Of a stretch of 64,000 nt of DNA, positions 46,901-58,324 are shown in pieces. How positions within the stretch are numbered: position 1 is the first letter of the stretch; each line of letters begins with the position of its first letter. Origin of the DNA: Larimichthys crocea. Its lineage: Eukaryota; Chordata; Actinopteri; Sciaenidae. The stretch spans positions 868,001 through 932,000 of the forward strand of contig NC_040013.1 of NCBI RefSeq assembly GCF_000972845.2, given 5' to 3'. Both the position numbers and the translations under genes were made by a program. The notes under the pieces are model-generated. The model was not told where the DNA came from. It searched no databases and saw only the letters and a program-made list of their open reading frames with translations.

Positions 46901-49900
46901 TTTAGTGAGTTTAAACAGGACTGACTGTGTTCTGCTTCTGTTTCTTTACAGAACTCATGGTGGTCCATCGATAGTTACAAACACACGAGGGCTGAAACTT
47001 CTTTATTGGTTAATCTGCTGACTGTGTCTGATATTTTAAAGTAATAAAGTAGAGCTCCAAACCATCAGGAACATCTTCAGTGAACATCTTTAGCAACCCT
47101 GTAGCTCTTGATGTAGTAGCCGGTGGTTCCTCAAACAAAGCTTGGTTGATCGGTTCGGACACGGTAGTTTGAAGCTGCCGAGCAACTTCAACGTGGCAAC
47201 TTTCAGGTTGTCCAACCAACAGAAGCTTGAATATGTTCAGTTTATTATCACGTAAGACGAAGAAAAGAAGCAAATCCACTGGTGTAACGCTTCGATTGCG
47301 ATTCATGGGTCAAGTTTTCGTTGACCCATGAATACGCCGTCCATTCTCAATCAACCCACAGTGAGGAATGAACACCGACACAGGGCATTAGACGTGGTTT
47401 AGCCTCTTGTGGAGGTCGTACTCTGTCCGTGGAGTCATAGATGTGGTATCAGTGGGTCTAATTAGTGCAGAGACATCATTATAGGAGAAGTCTTGGCTCG
47501 AAGGTTTTCTTGGAGGATCTCTCTGTCAACGCCACTAAGAACTTTCTAGGAATACATTACCACAATACCATAACCTCGAGACATTTATTTCTTTTCTTTC
47601 CAACGGCTCCTTGTCTTTGTCTTTAAAGCAGAGGTGGTACTTTGTTTTATGAGCGACAAAGTCAACTTCAGTAAGACCTTGTTTAGCGTGTCAGCACCAG
47701 GTGCAGATTATTTTGAGCGTGGTCGTGATATTTCAGCACATTTGCACAGACACGGGCGACTCACTGAGCTTACCGCTTTAAATAGGCTCGTGCTGTCCCA
47801 TGTGGTTTATGTCAAACTTCATGACTTCAACGTCCAGCTTCTGGGAAGGACGTCCCTCTGGACCAACACTGATGATGAGTGTCCCCCACAGACTGTCTAA
47901 AACTGGACGTAGTCTCCGTGACGTCCACCCAGACTGTCTAAAAACTGGACGTAGTCTCTGTGACGTCCCCACAGACTGTCTAAAACTGGACGTAGTCTCC
48001 GTGACGTCCCCGCAGACTGTCTAAAACCTGGACGTAGTCTCCATGACGTCACACTCTGAAGCGAGGTGAACGTACACCTCTGGATGTCTCTGAGTCGTCC
48101 TCTCTGGACCTTTAAGATCTCTCTAACCACTCCCACCGCCAGCAGCCGTCTCAGAGTTCACTCTTCTTGTTGCTCACACACACACACATGTAATCGTGTG
48201 GACGATGCTACAGAAACAGTAGGTGGACAAAATAACGTGAGTACACTCTGACTTTACTGTCTCGTTTATAGGACTCATGTCGAACCTCGTCCGCTTTAGA
48301 GACTCTTATTTTAAATGTAAACTTGACGTGGCAGAAAACTGGTTCGTCAGGACAGATTTGAACTTGACTTGTTGTCCAGCTGCTCCGTCGTTGTTCAGCT
48401 TTTCTGCGTCTCTTCAGTCTGAAGTGTCTCTGAAGCCGCTCTGAGAGCCCTGCAGTGTAACAGTATGCAGCCGGCGATGGCGGTCTATTCTGGACGGGCT
48501 GAGGACGGATGGATTGTGTGATGTAAGAGTCTATTTTGTTCCTGCGTTCCACCGAACACTCAGCAGGGTAACACCCCACCTCCAACCCTGGCCCGGGGTC
48601 AGATCACTTTCTGTGAGCTTTGTTTGAATCCTCAGACACTGACGTGACGGACAGGTAGCTCCGATTGTCAGCACGGTTTTATTTATAGTTGGGCTGATGG
48701 TAAAAAGTATGTTGGGGGTTTCATGAAGGCCTTAATGGGTTTGCTGTGATGGTCACATGGGTGAGCTCACTGTTGGAAGCTTTTTTTGGTGCCGGGCTGG
48801 AATGAGAGGCCGACTGATTCGCTGCCATTGTCTGTTTACAGCCTGACAGTCGCCTCGCAGCAAAGAACCAACCGGCGTCCAGCACGACGTCTGCAAGAAC
48901 AGTCCAGGACTTTGTCTCCGCTGTCTCCAATTAGCGGAGCAGATATTCAGCAGCAGTACTCGAGTATTTGTTCTGATTACATTACTTATGGTCCAAAACT
49001 AGAAAACAACAACAGCAGCCCAGCTCGGCCCGGCGTCTGTCTTTCCTCTCCTCTGCCGTTATGTCCATAGTGGCTGCTGAGTCTGGTTGCATTGCCCAGC
49101 TCCGGTTCTGGCACGACACCACACACCAACACTGCTCAGAGCTGCCAGTCCAGAGGTAGAGGCTAACTAATGTTAGCTAACAGCTTCTACAGTTTGCAGT
49201 AGTTTACTGTAAGGCACTGCTTCCTTCATCATCGCCTGATTACACTGCCCAGCTCCTGTTCTAGCACGACACTGGCTCTACTCCCCGCTCCAGACCTGAA
49301 TACTTCCTATTGTTCTTCTTCTTGTTGCCGGTGGTCCAAAACACCTGTGATACGCACTCCCCCGATGCTCTGAGCTCACAGCCCGGCTAACAGACTGAGC
49401 TAACATGAGCTAACAGCAGCTAACAGACTGAGCTAACATGAGCTAACAGCAGCTACAGCTGTCAGCAGTTTACTTCACTGTCCATCATAAACTCTGTAAA
49501 TCACAGAGAGTTGAGGCGGAGCAGCCGGAGGACATCAGAGGGAAAACCAGAAAACATTTCCTCCATAAAATATGATCCAGTTTCACCAGAATCAGTGAAA
49601 TAGTTGCTGCTGTGTGACTTAGTGCCGTAAAGCGTTACGTACTTCTCTTGACCCGGAGCCCAAAGTTACATAGAGTGAGAACAGACGTACGAATGACAGA
49701 GACACCGTTCACCTTTAACTTTGAATCTTTCAGACGCGTTGCTGGCGGATCTGGAGTCCACCACGTCCCACATATCGAAGCGACCCGTCTTCTTGTCCGA
49801 AGAGACTCCGTACTCCATCCCCACCGGAGGACACTCCTACCAGGATGTGTCGGTGCCGCCTCCAGTCCCTCCTCCGCCCTCAGCCGAGGCTCTGAACGGG

Positions 49901-52900
49901 TCTCTGCTCGATCAGCCGGGCTCCCACCACTCCTCTCAGCAGGTACGTACACCTGAATCATGTACGCAGGACAAAAACTCAGAGACTCCTCTGACTGAAG
50001 ACTCCTCTGCAGTCTTTAGGTTCAGCCCAGAAGAGCTCGTGGTCCAGGGACAGCAGCAGCTCTCCGCTGTCTCACATTGAAGAGGACCACGTCTACAGGT
50101 ACGCTGTCTCACACGTTAAACGTCTCACCTGTCTTCACCTGTCCAGTCTTTGATGAGCTGTCTGTCTCCTGCAGCTTTCCAAACAAACAGAAGTCAAACT
50201 CGGACTCGTCGACCGCGGCCATGACCTCCGCCCTGGGCAGTAACCTCTCGGAGCTCGACCGGCTGCTGCTGGAGCTGAACGCCGTGCAGCAGAGCTCGCC
50301 TTCATTCCCGACCACAGGTAGAGACGGCGCCGCCCACTTTCTGTTTGTGCCGAGCGCGCTGAGCTCAGCTGTACTGTCGTGTGTCCACAGAGGAGGCCGC
50401 TCCGCCCTTACCGTCCTGCAGCATCACCCACTACGAGAACGGCGGCGGACCCGACATCATGGTGAGCCCGCCTCCTCAGGAGAAACCCAAAAGGAACGGG
50501 ACGAGGCCGGACGAGGCCCGACCCACCGTGGAGAGTCTGCTGGACGAGCTAGAGGGCTCGGTGCCGTCACCAAGGTACCGCCGAGGCCGGTTCTGCCCGG
50601 AGAGAGAGCAGATAGACCGGGGGAAAGTACAGATATTCACATTTTGTGCTGCTGGTCTGTATCGTGTCATGTTTTATATTTTTCAGCCCTCCGGCTCGTC
50701 ACGGCGATTTGGACTCGCCGTCCCAGCAGCAGGCCAGAATCTCGGCTTCCTGCGCCACACGAGAGCTCGACGAGCTGATGGCGTCTTTGTCCGACTTCAA
50801 GGTACGAAGCAGCGTGAGGGGAACCCGCCATGTTTGACTTCATCATGTTCCTGTCCTCTTCCTCTTATCCTGCTTCTCCTTCTCTGTCCTCTAGCCCAGT
50901 TCTTTGGGCTCTCTGCTGGATCCAGCAGGACCTCCTTCCAGCTCTCCTCGTCCTCCGGTCTCTTCCTCCTCCTCCTTCGTGGCTTCTCCTTCCTTTATTC
51001 TGTCCCACCCGTCCTCCTCTCCTGTCTTCTCTTTGCCCGCCGGTCTAGAGCTGCATATAGACGAGGACGGAGGAGACGGCGGCGCGTCGGCATCCCATCC
51101 GGGCCGCCTCCTCGCTCCTCATAGTCCGATATCGTCCCTCTCTGCAGCCAGCGATCCCGACCTGGACTCAGTCATAGACGTCTCTGCCACCATGCTGTCA
51201 GCCCAAACCAAGACTCTGCTGGTCCTCGCTCAGTCCGCTTCCTCGAACTCCAACCTGATGAGAAATAGTCCAAGTCCCTCCAACGCCACCACCACCCCGT
51301 CGCTTACCTCAGTTAACACCGTGCTGGACCACAAGTCCTCCAAGTCCCCGAGTCCGTCCGTAGAGCGAGTCTCACCCTCAAACACTGTCGGTAAATTCTC
51401 CTGTGAGACTCTGAGTTACTCCACGCCTCCTCTCTCAGCTCCAAAGACTCCGTCCCCCCTCCCCGTCTGTCCTCCTTCTGCACACGCTTCCTCAAAAACA
51501 TCCTCACCGTCTCCGTCCATCATCCCGTCTCCGCCGGCCTTCAGCTGCCCCAGCAGGCAGCCGCCGAGCCCCGTCGCGGTGCAGCAGCAGCGCCCGGCGG
51601 TGGAGCCGTCCCTGGACGAGGCGCTCGACAAGCTGCTCGCGATGAGCTTCGCTCAGAACCACACGGAGCCGCCCCAGCTGCAGATGGAGGCGCAGTATCT
51701 GGGCGGAGCGATGCAGGAGGTGCACGAGGAGCTCGTCCTGCCCATGGACAGGAACAGCGTGCAGCCCGACACCTTCACCAGCGCCACCAACACCATCACG
51801 GACGACTCGGTGGACGGAGGCACGGACGGGAACGGAGACCTGGACTGGGCCGACGAGGAGCTTTCCATGTCGTTCCACGACGGGCTGGACGGCACCATGA
51901 CGCCGTACACCGAGAGGCCGTACACGGACGGCAGCATGACCCCGCTGACGGAGGCCAGCTGGATGGACGAGTCCATGACCCCGTCATCGTGCCCGGGGAC
52001 GCCTGACGTCGCCCTCGACCTGCCCCTGATGCAAACTCCCAACATGGACCGAGTGTCTGCATCCGGACATGTACGCACCGCCGCCGCTACCGCCGCCGCC
52101 TGACGCCAGACGGCTTCTGCTCACGTTTGATTTGTTCTCACGCTTCGAGAAAAGTTTGAGTCCTTTTGAAAAACTGAAACATGAAACATTTCTCTCTGAT
52201 ATCGTCAGCGTGACGTGGTCGATGCGTTCGCGCTCACCGCTAGATGTTAATTAGTTTTACTAATCGTAACCGCTGTGAAACAGGAAATCACTTTTTATTT
52301 CTGATTAGCGACGTTATCGCGCTCGCTCTCATTCACCGTCTGTGTCGCTTCAGAACGCGACAGACAAATGTTTCAGTTTTTCAAAATCCGACTGGTTTAA
52401 CTGTCAGACTATAAAAGCTTCATGATTAGCAGTAACTCACTGATTCTCAGCTCCGCATGTAGACCAGTCCTCCTCGTGGAGGGCCGTGTTGTTGGTTTGG
52501 CACGAGCATGCGAGTGTGACTCTAACCGGACCGACTGACCCGTAACCGCTTCAGCTCACGTTCCGCTCCTTCGTAGCTCAAATCGGTCATCAGACGCACG
52601 AAGGAGACTCCCAACGTTCACCCCATGTACCGCGACGGGCACCTGCGCAGGAAGATGGGACCCGTCATCGTCAACAAGAACAGTTCTCAGGACCGCCTCA
52701 TCGAGGAGCTGCAGGGGAAGTTCGGGATCGGACGCTCGGAGCGGCGCCGCAAGCAGTCCGACGACTGGCTGACGGAGGGCGTCATCGTCACGTCCAAGCC
52801 GCAGCGCTTACGGCTCGACGGCGCCGGCAGCGAGGTCGACAAGGTTGGCTTCAGTGTGTCGACAGTTTGTGTCACGTTAAATCCTTCCTTCCTGTTTCCT

Positions 52901-53997
52901 GCTTCCTGTTTCCTGCTTCCTGTTTCCTCCTTCCTTTTTCTCTTCTTCCTCTTCAGGTCATAATTCCCCCCGAGTCGCCCGTCCCCACCCGGAAGGTGCT
53001 CCCGCCTCTCTCTCCCCCCGCCCCTCGCCGCCCTCCTATCGTAGAAGAACCTAAGCGACCGCTCCCGGTGCAGCACCACCCCGTCCCTATACCACCACCA
53101 CCTCCTCCTCCTCCTCCTCCCCCACCTCCACCTCCCTCTCCTCCTCCACAACCTTCCTACATCAAGGAAACAGTTCCCGCTTCACCTCGGCACTTTATAA
53201 AAGCGTCACCTCCGCCGGCCCCCGTTCAGAAACCCCCCGCCCCCAAACCAGAGCCCGCTCCGCCTGTCCTCAAAACCCCAACCCGGCCTCCGCCCGTGGA
53301 GCCTGTGGCACCACCTAAAGTGCTGGTGTCTGTAGGCTGCCAAACAGAGTACGATCCAATCTTCCCTCCGATGCAGGCATGCACCTCCACCTCCACCTCC
53401 ACCTGCACACTGCCTTCATTTTGTTTCCGCTGCCTCCTCTTCGGCTCATAACTGTCGTCCTGATCTCAACACGTTTCAGATCATGGCTCAGGGGAAGGGC
53501 GGCGTTCCCGGCGGGCCTCCGACGCAGGTCAACAAGCTGGACAACATGCTGGGCAGTCTGCAGTCCGACCTCAACAAGCTGGGCGTGCAGACGGTGGCTA
53601 AAGGCGTGTGCGGTGCCTGCGCCAAGCCCATCGTGGGACAGGTGAGCGTCTCTCTGCAGCGCAGATTAAAACACACACACTGAACACACACACTGAACAC
53701 ACACTCTGAACACACACTCTGAACACACACTGAACACACACTGAACACGCAGCCTGTGTTTGTGTAGGTGGTGACCGCCATGGGCCGCACATGGCACCCC
53801 GAGCACTTTGTGTGCACGCACTGTCAGGAGGAGATCGGCTCCAGGAACTTCTTTGAGCGTGAAGGTCAGCCGTACTGCGAGCAGGACTACCACAACCTGT
53901 TCTCCCCACGCTGCTACTACTGCAACGGACCCATCCTGGACGTGAGTCACCGCCGCCTCCGTTTGTTTGTTGAGTTACAGTCAAACAAAGATGAACA

Positions 53998-54051
<54 letters not shown>

Positions 54052-54764
54052 AAAGTGGTGACGGCGTTGGACCGGACATGGCATCCTGAGCACTTCTTCT
54101 GCGCTCAGTGTGGATCCTTCTTTGGCCCCGAGGGTAACACCTTCAAACACGCCGCGCGGTGACGTCACTTCAGACTGTGCTCGCCGTCTGTAGCAGCTGT
54201 TTGTGTTTGTGTCTGCAGGTTTCCATGAAAAGGACGGGAAGGCGTACTGCAGGAAGGATTACTTTGACATGTTTGCACCCAAATGTGGCGGCTGCGCTCG
54301 AGCCATCCTGGAGAACTACATCTCAGCGCTGAGCAGCCTTTGGCATCCCGAGTGCTTCGTTTGCAGGGTCTGTACCCGAGTGTTGCTTATCTACAGTACC
54401 GATACCGAGAGTACTTGATTTGATCTCTGAGGTTTTGCGGCTTCGTTCAGCTTTAAACCACGATAACAGCGTCTCCCTCTCTCGTCTCTGTCTGCAGGAG
54501 TGCTTCACCCCGTTCGTGAACGGAAGCTTCTTCGAGCACGACGGCCAGCCTTACTGTGAAGTCCACTACCACGAGCGCCGCGGCTCGCTCTGCTCCGGCT
54601 GCCAGAAGCCCATCACGGGACGCTGCATCACGGCCATGGCCAAGAAGTTCCACCCGGAGCACTTCGTGTGCGCCTTCTGCCTGAAGCAGCTCAACAAAGG
54701 CACCTTCAAAGAACAGAACGACAAGCCGTACTGCCACGGCTGCTTCGTCAAGCTCTTCAGTTAG
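38764..54764 (+). CDS. pxn: Paxillin (long isoform, 1148 residues)
   Basis: Exons: 38764-38776, 49734-49942, 50013-50098, 50175-50317, 50391-50574, 50687-50801, 50895-52070, 52577-52843, 52957-53376, 53480-53641, 53768-53941, 54052-54133, 54219-54367, 54498-54764 (TAG). All phases match. Paxillin is a focal-adhesion scaffold that binds FAK, vinculin and ILK-parvin through LD motifs. All five LD motifs are visible: LDALLADLE (residues 4-12), [12 protein letters not shown] (127-138), VESLLDELE (197-205), [10 protein letters not shown] (about 237-246), [12 protein letters not shown] in exon 53480. The FAK/Src tyrosine sites ETPYSIP and HVYSFPNK (Tyr102) are conserved. Four LIM domains occupy the C-terminal ~235 residues. 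Skipping the three exons 50895-53376 would leave a normal-sized paxillin of 527 residues. Which teleost paralogue (a or b) it is cannot be decided here. Confidence 0.95.
39283..39310. repeat. (TG)n microsatellite
   Basis: About 14 TG units in paxillin intron 1. Confidence 0.93.
39310..41220. repeat. 330-bp tandem repeats followed by an inverted copy
   Basis: CAGAGATCTTGGACTGCTTC occurs at 39661, 39991 and 40322 (period 330-331). Each unit contains GACGTCAACTTGGATATTTC or a close variant. From about 40700 to 41220 the same sequence runs in the opposite direction (GAAATATCCAAGTTGACGTC at 40727, and again near 41080). The turn-around at 40600-40715 has its own short inverted repeat (CCTGGCATAGCTCGTCCA / TGGACGAGCTGTGCCAGG). 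Confidence 0.9.
43690..43772. repeat. Short tandem duplication
   Basis: GCCCTGCTGCTCGTCTGCAG followed by GCTGACATAGGGGC occurs twice in direct succession, in paxillin intron 1. Confidence 0.85.
43893..43928. repeat. (GT)n microsatellite
   Basis: About 18 GT units. Confidence 0.93.
45048..45110. mobile_element. Possible hAT-type MITE end
   Basis: GGTGCTCAAACTGTGGTGTG and GTACCACTGACGGTACGC resemble the terminal region of a common vertebrate hAT family (CAGTGGTTCTCAAACT...). Only one end is evident. Confidence 0.4.
47885..48055. repeat. 38-39-bp minisatellite, about 4 copies
   Basis: CAGACTGTCTAAAACTGGAC followed by GTAGTCTCCGTGACGTCC is repeated four times with small variants. Confidence 0.9.
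49010..49480 (+). repeat. Diverged relative of the crybb2-intron repeats
   Basis: CAGCCCAGCTCGGCCCGGCG, CTCCTCTGCC, TTGCCCAGCTCCGGTTCTGG and GAGCTAACAGCAGCTA follow the same order as in 25130-26300. It lies at the 3' end of paxillin intron 1. Confidence 0.65.
50895..53376 (+). CDS. pxn: Three extra in-frame paxillin exons (621 codons)
   Basis: Exons 50895-52070 (1176 nt), 52577-52843 (267 nt) and 52957-53376 (420 nt) are all phase 0 and lie directly after the LD4 codons ending SLSDFK. This is the point where mammalian paxillin beta/gamma inserts are found, so they are probably alternative exons. The first is Ser/Pro-rich with an LD-like [13 protein letters not shown] (residues 490-502) and a repeated MTPYTE/MTPLTE/SMTPSS acidic segment. 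The second has [17 protein letters not shown] and RRKMGPV. The third is a proline-rich run (about 53091-53150) ending [17 protein letters not shown]. The third exon's donor appears to be GC (CAG|GCATGC) rather than GT. Confidence 0.8.
53642..53767 (+). repeat. ACACACTGAAC tandem repeats in a short paxillin intron
   Basis: Most of this 126-base intron, between the LD5 and LIM1 exons, consists of ACACACTGAAC and ACACACTCTGAAC units. Confidence 0.8.
54000..54049. repeat. (TG)25 abutting a paxillin splice acceptor
   Basis: An uninterrupted TG tract that runs directly into CAG|AAAGTGGTG at 54052. It replaces the usual polypyrimidine tract of the 110-base intron. Confidence 0.95.
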
Positions 54765-56430
54765 GTTAGCGTCAGAGAGAAAGATGGCACGAGGTAGGAC
54801 GGGAGAAGGTTGATGACGTGGGAAGTGTGAATGGATTCAGAACGTGCATGTGAAAGATGAAAATACTTTAAACGTCCCTGATGTCAAAAAAATGCAGAAT
54901 CAATGAAACGGACGCGGACACGCGATGTGTCCTTTTCCGTAACTCTCACACTTCAGATCTCTTTAGTTTGAAACATTACTGAACACTGTAGCTCGTGACG
55001 TACTCGCGTGTTGTTGCTCACTGGTTGAGCGAGTCCTTTTAGAAATCAGAAGACTGCAGCAGGGAGCAGGTGACCTGTTGATTTTATAAAGTTTTTACAG
55101 CAGAAGAGCGCGGACGGCTTTTAGACGGAGCAGAGCGACGATAAAAAAAATCAAGATATCACTGTAGCATTAACTGGAAACGAGTTTATAACGTGTGAAA
55201 CTGATTTTTCTTTTTTCTTTTTTGTGTCTTTAGACTTTTACAGATGCAATCACTCATTCAGCCTCCGAACATCTCCACGTTTAAAGTTTGTGACGTTTAA
55301 TTCATCCAGAACCTCAAACAGGTTTTAGTTTTTTTAGAGTTCGAGCGTCGCGGTGATGAATTTCACGTTATCACGTCGTGACACGATAACTTAGATTGTT
55401 TTAATGGTTCAGCAGGATGCTCTCATGTTATAACGTGACGTCATAATAACATGTTATGTTTGCTGTTATAACGCGACATATTTTTGCGACACGTTCATCA
55501 CGTTAAAAAAAGATCTCATGTTATAACGCGACATCGTAACAGTCTCGGTTCATCAGGACGCTTTATGTTATAACCTGATCATTTATGTCGTTAGAGAAAA
55601 GTTGAATGTCATGATGTAACGACATGTTATAACGTGATGACTTCTTATAACAACATAAGTCATCACATGAGAAACAGTCTAAGAACTTTCTTGTTGTATC
55701 GTGACTTTGTCCGTCGTCGATCTGTTTCTCCGTCGCTTCAGTTAAACTCTGTCGTGTTTTTTAGACAAATGTCGCGTGGACGAACACTCGAAGATTCTCG
55801 TCATGTCGTCGTGTCACGTGAACGAAACTTTCTCACGCTGCCAAATCATTCCTCGTCTGATCTGAAGAAGTGAAACACACACAGATATTTACACCGTGCG
55901 TCTCTCACGCCGCCATCACTGTTTCTGTAAATACCCAAACGCAGCTACGCCGGCGTGCTCGGCGCAGACACGTGTTCGATAACCACTCGCTCGAAGATAT
56001 TTTTACTGTATCGAGAAGCTGATGAATGTTTGAAAGAATGTGCTGTGATGATAACTATGCAACACGAGCGTGAGCGACCGGCTGTCTGTGCCATTGTATC
56101 AGTACCACGTCTAATAACACTGGCATCATCAGAACACTAAGCACAGGTCATCAGTCCGCACCAGCAGCAGCTACTGTAGAGCCGACAGGTTGGTTCTGTC
56201 CGTGACGACCTGCAGCAGATCCGTGTCGGAGCCTCAGACTTAATGTAACAACTCGTCTTTTCAAATCAGTTTAGTAGAGTGTTATTTAACCAAAGCCATA
56301 CTTCCTTTGACTTGTTTTTGTGTCTGTTCACCTTTTATGTTTTTTCCTTTTCACCTGGAATGTCGATAGTTATGAACAGTGAGATTTCTCACCTCTAGTC
56401 CGATTCCGCAAATAAATTCTGTTTTGGTAT
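54765..56430 (+). other. pxn: Paxillin 3' UTR
   Basis: AT-rich non-coding sequence from the TAG to just past AATAAA at 56411-56416. The middle part (55420-55640) repeats the palindrome GTTATAAC five times. No further coding exon was found. Confidence 0.65.
56411..56416 (+). terminator. Polyadenylation signal AATAAA (pxn)
   Basis: In CGCAAATAAATTCTG, followed by TGTCGTCTGGTGG. It is the first canonical signal downstream of the 1.6-kb UTR. Confidence 0.6.
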
Positions 56431-57660
56431 CAAAATGTCGTCTGGTGGCTTCATTTGTGCTTCAGCTTTACTCTTAAAAACACTCAAACGTTGGTGAATC
56501 TGCAGTTATACCTGGAGGATCCCGAGGCCTGTAGTCCATCAGAGGTTCTGGGTCTGCTCCCAGTAGGACGAGCCTCCTCCATCCTCCTCCTCGACGGATG
56601 GTTGGGCCGTACATGGACTGGAAGATCGAGAAGCTCAGCCTCTGAACCACGGCGGTCCAGTACAAACTCTGCAGTACTGTTGACGCCGCACCAACCGCCG
56701 TCCATCTCGAGCTCCATTTGAGAGACACTCCTTCACTCGGGGCAGCAACTCGCTCCAGCTCAGACGGAGCAGAGAACTCAGACTGGAAGCTGCTGACTAT
56801 TTAAAAATGTAATAATATCATGTAAATAATCCAGCACCTCTTAAATCTTCCGTAGCTCTATGTGTGTGGTTCCCACTTACAGTTACAGACTCTCTTCCAC
56901 ACACTCGGAGACAAAACTATGAAAGATTCTGTAAATAAACACGTAAGAAAATCAGAATCATTGCAATAAATAAACATCTATACTAAAATGACAATGAATT
57001 ACAATGACTGATGAAATGATTACAGTAGCAGATATGGCAGCAATAATGACAGTAGGAATATGTGTAGTGGACGTCATGCAGGACCACAGCAGCAGCCACG
57101 ATCCACGAGAACTATAAAATCCTGTTTCAGGCTCGCACTGACCTTCAGGTCTACAGCCCGACCTGCTCACTGCGATGCTCCTCAGCTGGTCTGCTCAGAG
57201 GAGCTGAGATGAACCTCAGCACCATCAGAGAGACACACTGCTGCTGACACCAGGCGGTGATCTGTTCTGTAACATGGAACCATTTAAAAAAAAAATCTTT
57301 ATTTTTCTTTATTTATTAATTTTATTCTATTATTTATATTTATTATATTATATTATATTATATTATATTATCTCTATTTATTTAATTTATTTTATATTTA
57401 TCTCTTTTATTTATATTTATTTATTTTATATATATCCTTTATTTATTATATTTATTTATTATATTATCTATTATATTTATTATATTATCTATATGTATTT
57501 ATTTATTTATGTTTATATTATCTATGTATTTATTATATTTATTTATATTTATTTATTATATATCTTTTAATTATTTATATGTATTATTTTATTGATTATT
57601 ATGTATATGTATTTATATTTATTTATTTATTTATTTTTTTGCTCATTTAACTTTTCTTGT
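56431..57660. other. pxn-rnf181 intergenic region
   Basis: No gene recognised. 57287-57640 is low-complexity AT-rich DNA built of TATTTATTTA / TATATTAT units. Confidence 0.6.
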
Positions 57661-57689
57661 TTGTTATCATCTGACGTCAGTTCCGGTCT

Positions 57690-57841
57690 CTTACGGCAGG
57701 GGGCAGTAGTGACGTCATGGCCGCAGTTTTAACCTTCAGCCGAAGAAGAGGCGGAGCCGCGTCTCTGTCTGTGATTGGACAGCAGCGCAGCACGTGGCTG
57801 AAGCTCGTCACACCGGAAGTGTGACCTGTGCGTCGCTGCAG
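57690..57841 (+). promoter_or_regulatory. rnf181: rnf181 promoter and non-coding first exon
   Basis: Contains a perfect CRE (TGACGTCA at about 57710), a CTCF-like GGCAGGGGGCAGT just upstream, and an ETS-type ACCGGAAGTG near 57812. A leader ends at the donor CTGCAG|GTGAGT (57842). The acceptor TTCCTGCAG at 58600-58608 starts exon 2 with the ATG at 58631. It is TATA-less, as expected for a housekeeping gene. Confidence 0.6.
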
Positions 57842-57931
57842 GTGAGTAAGTTTCTAATTTCTAATTTTTCATTTTTCTGAGTTTTTAAACATTTTACTGA
57901 CTTTTATTTTGTAACGCAGACTTTAAGTCAG

Positions 57932-57975
57932 CGTCACTTCCGCTCCGGGACGAGCGGCTTCGAGCGGAAGTGACG
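57932..57975. repeat. 14-bp inverted repeat carrying paired ETS motifs
   Basis: CGTCACTTCCGCTC (57932-57945) and GAGCGGAAGTGACG (57962-57975) are perfect inverted copies separated by 16 bases, in intron 1 of rnf181. Confidence 0.85.
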
Positions 57976-58280
57976 AATGTGAACGTTGAAACTTTTAAAA
58001 TGTTTCTGTCGGTAAATAAAATAAATAAAATAATTAAAATAATTAAATTAATTAAATTATAAAGAATCAGACAGAAAGAGAAGAGATTAACTTCGTTTTA
58101 TTTTGAAAATCTGAAATATTTAATAAAGAGATAATCGATGATCTTTAATTAACTGAAACCTTTTTTTATTATTATTATTGTTTATATTTATGTTGTTATA
58201 TTTCATCATGTCTGAATGTTTCAGACTTTAAACTGTCGACTCGATTCATTATTATTTTATTAATCGATCAAACTTTGTAA

Positions 58281-58324
58281 TTCACAACTCACGGTGACAC
58301 TGCAGTGTCACCGTGAGTTGTGAA
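58281..58324. repeat. Perfect 44-bp palindrome
   Basis: The left arm TTCACAACTCACGGTGACAC plus TG is followed immediately by its exact complement, with no loop. It lies in rnf181 intron 1. Confidence 0.95.

Larger units (their letters stand above)
38777..49733 (+). other. pxn: 11-kb first intron of paxillin
   Basis: No coding exon was recognised. It contains microsatellites, a 330-bp tandem family followed by its own inverted copy (39310-41220), small tandem duplications and dispersed repeats. GC-rich unexplained stretches at about 43040-43440 and 45590-46340 could be regulatory, but this is not shown. Confidence 0.6.
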
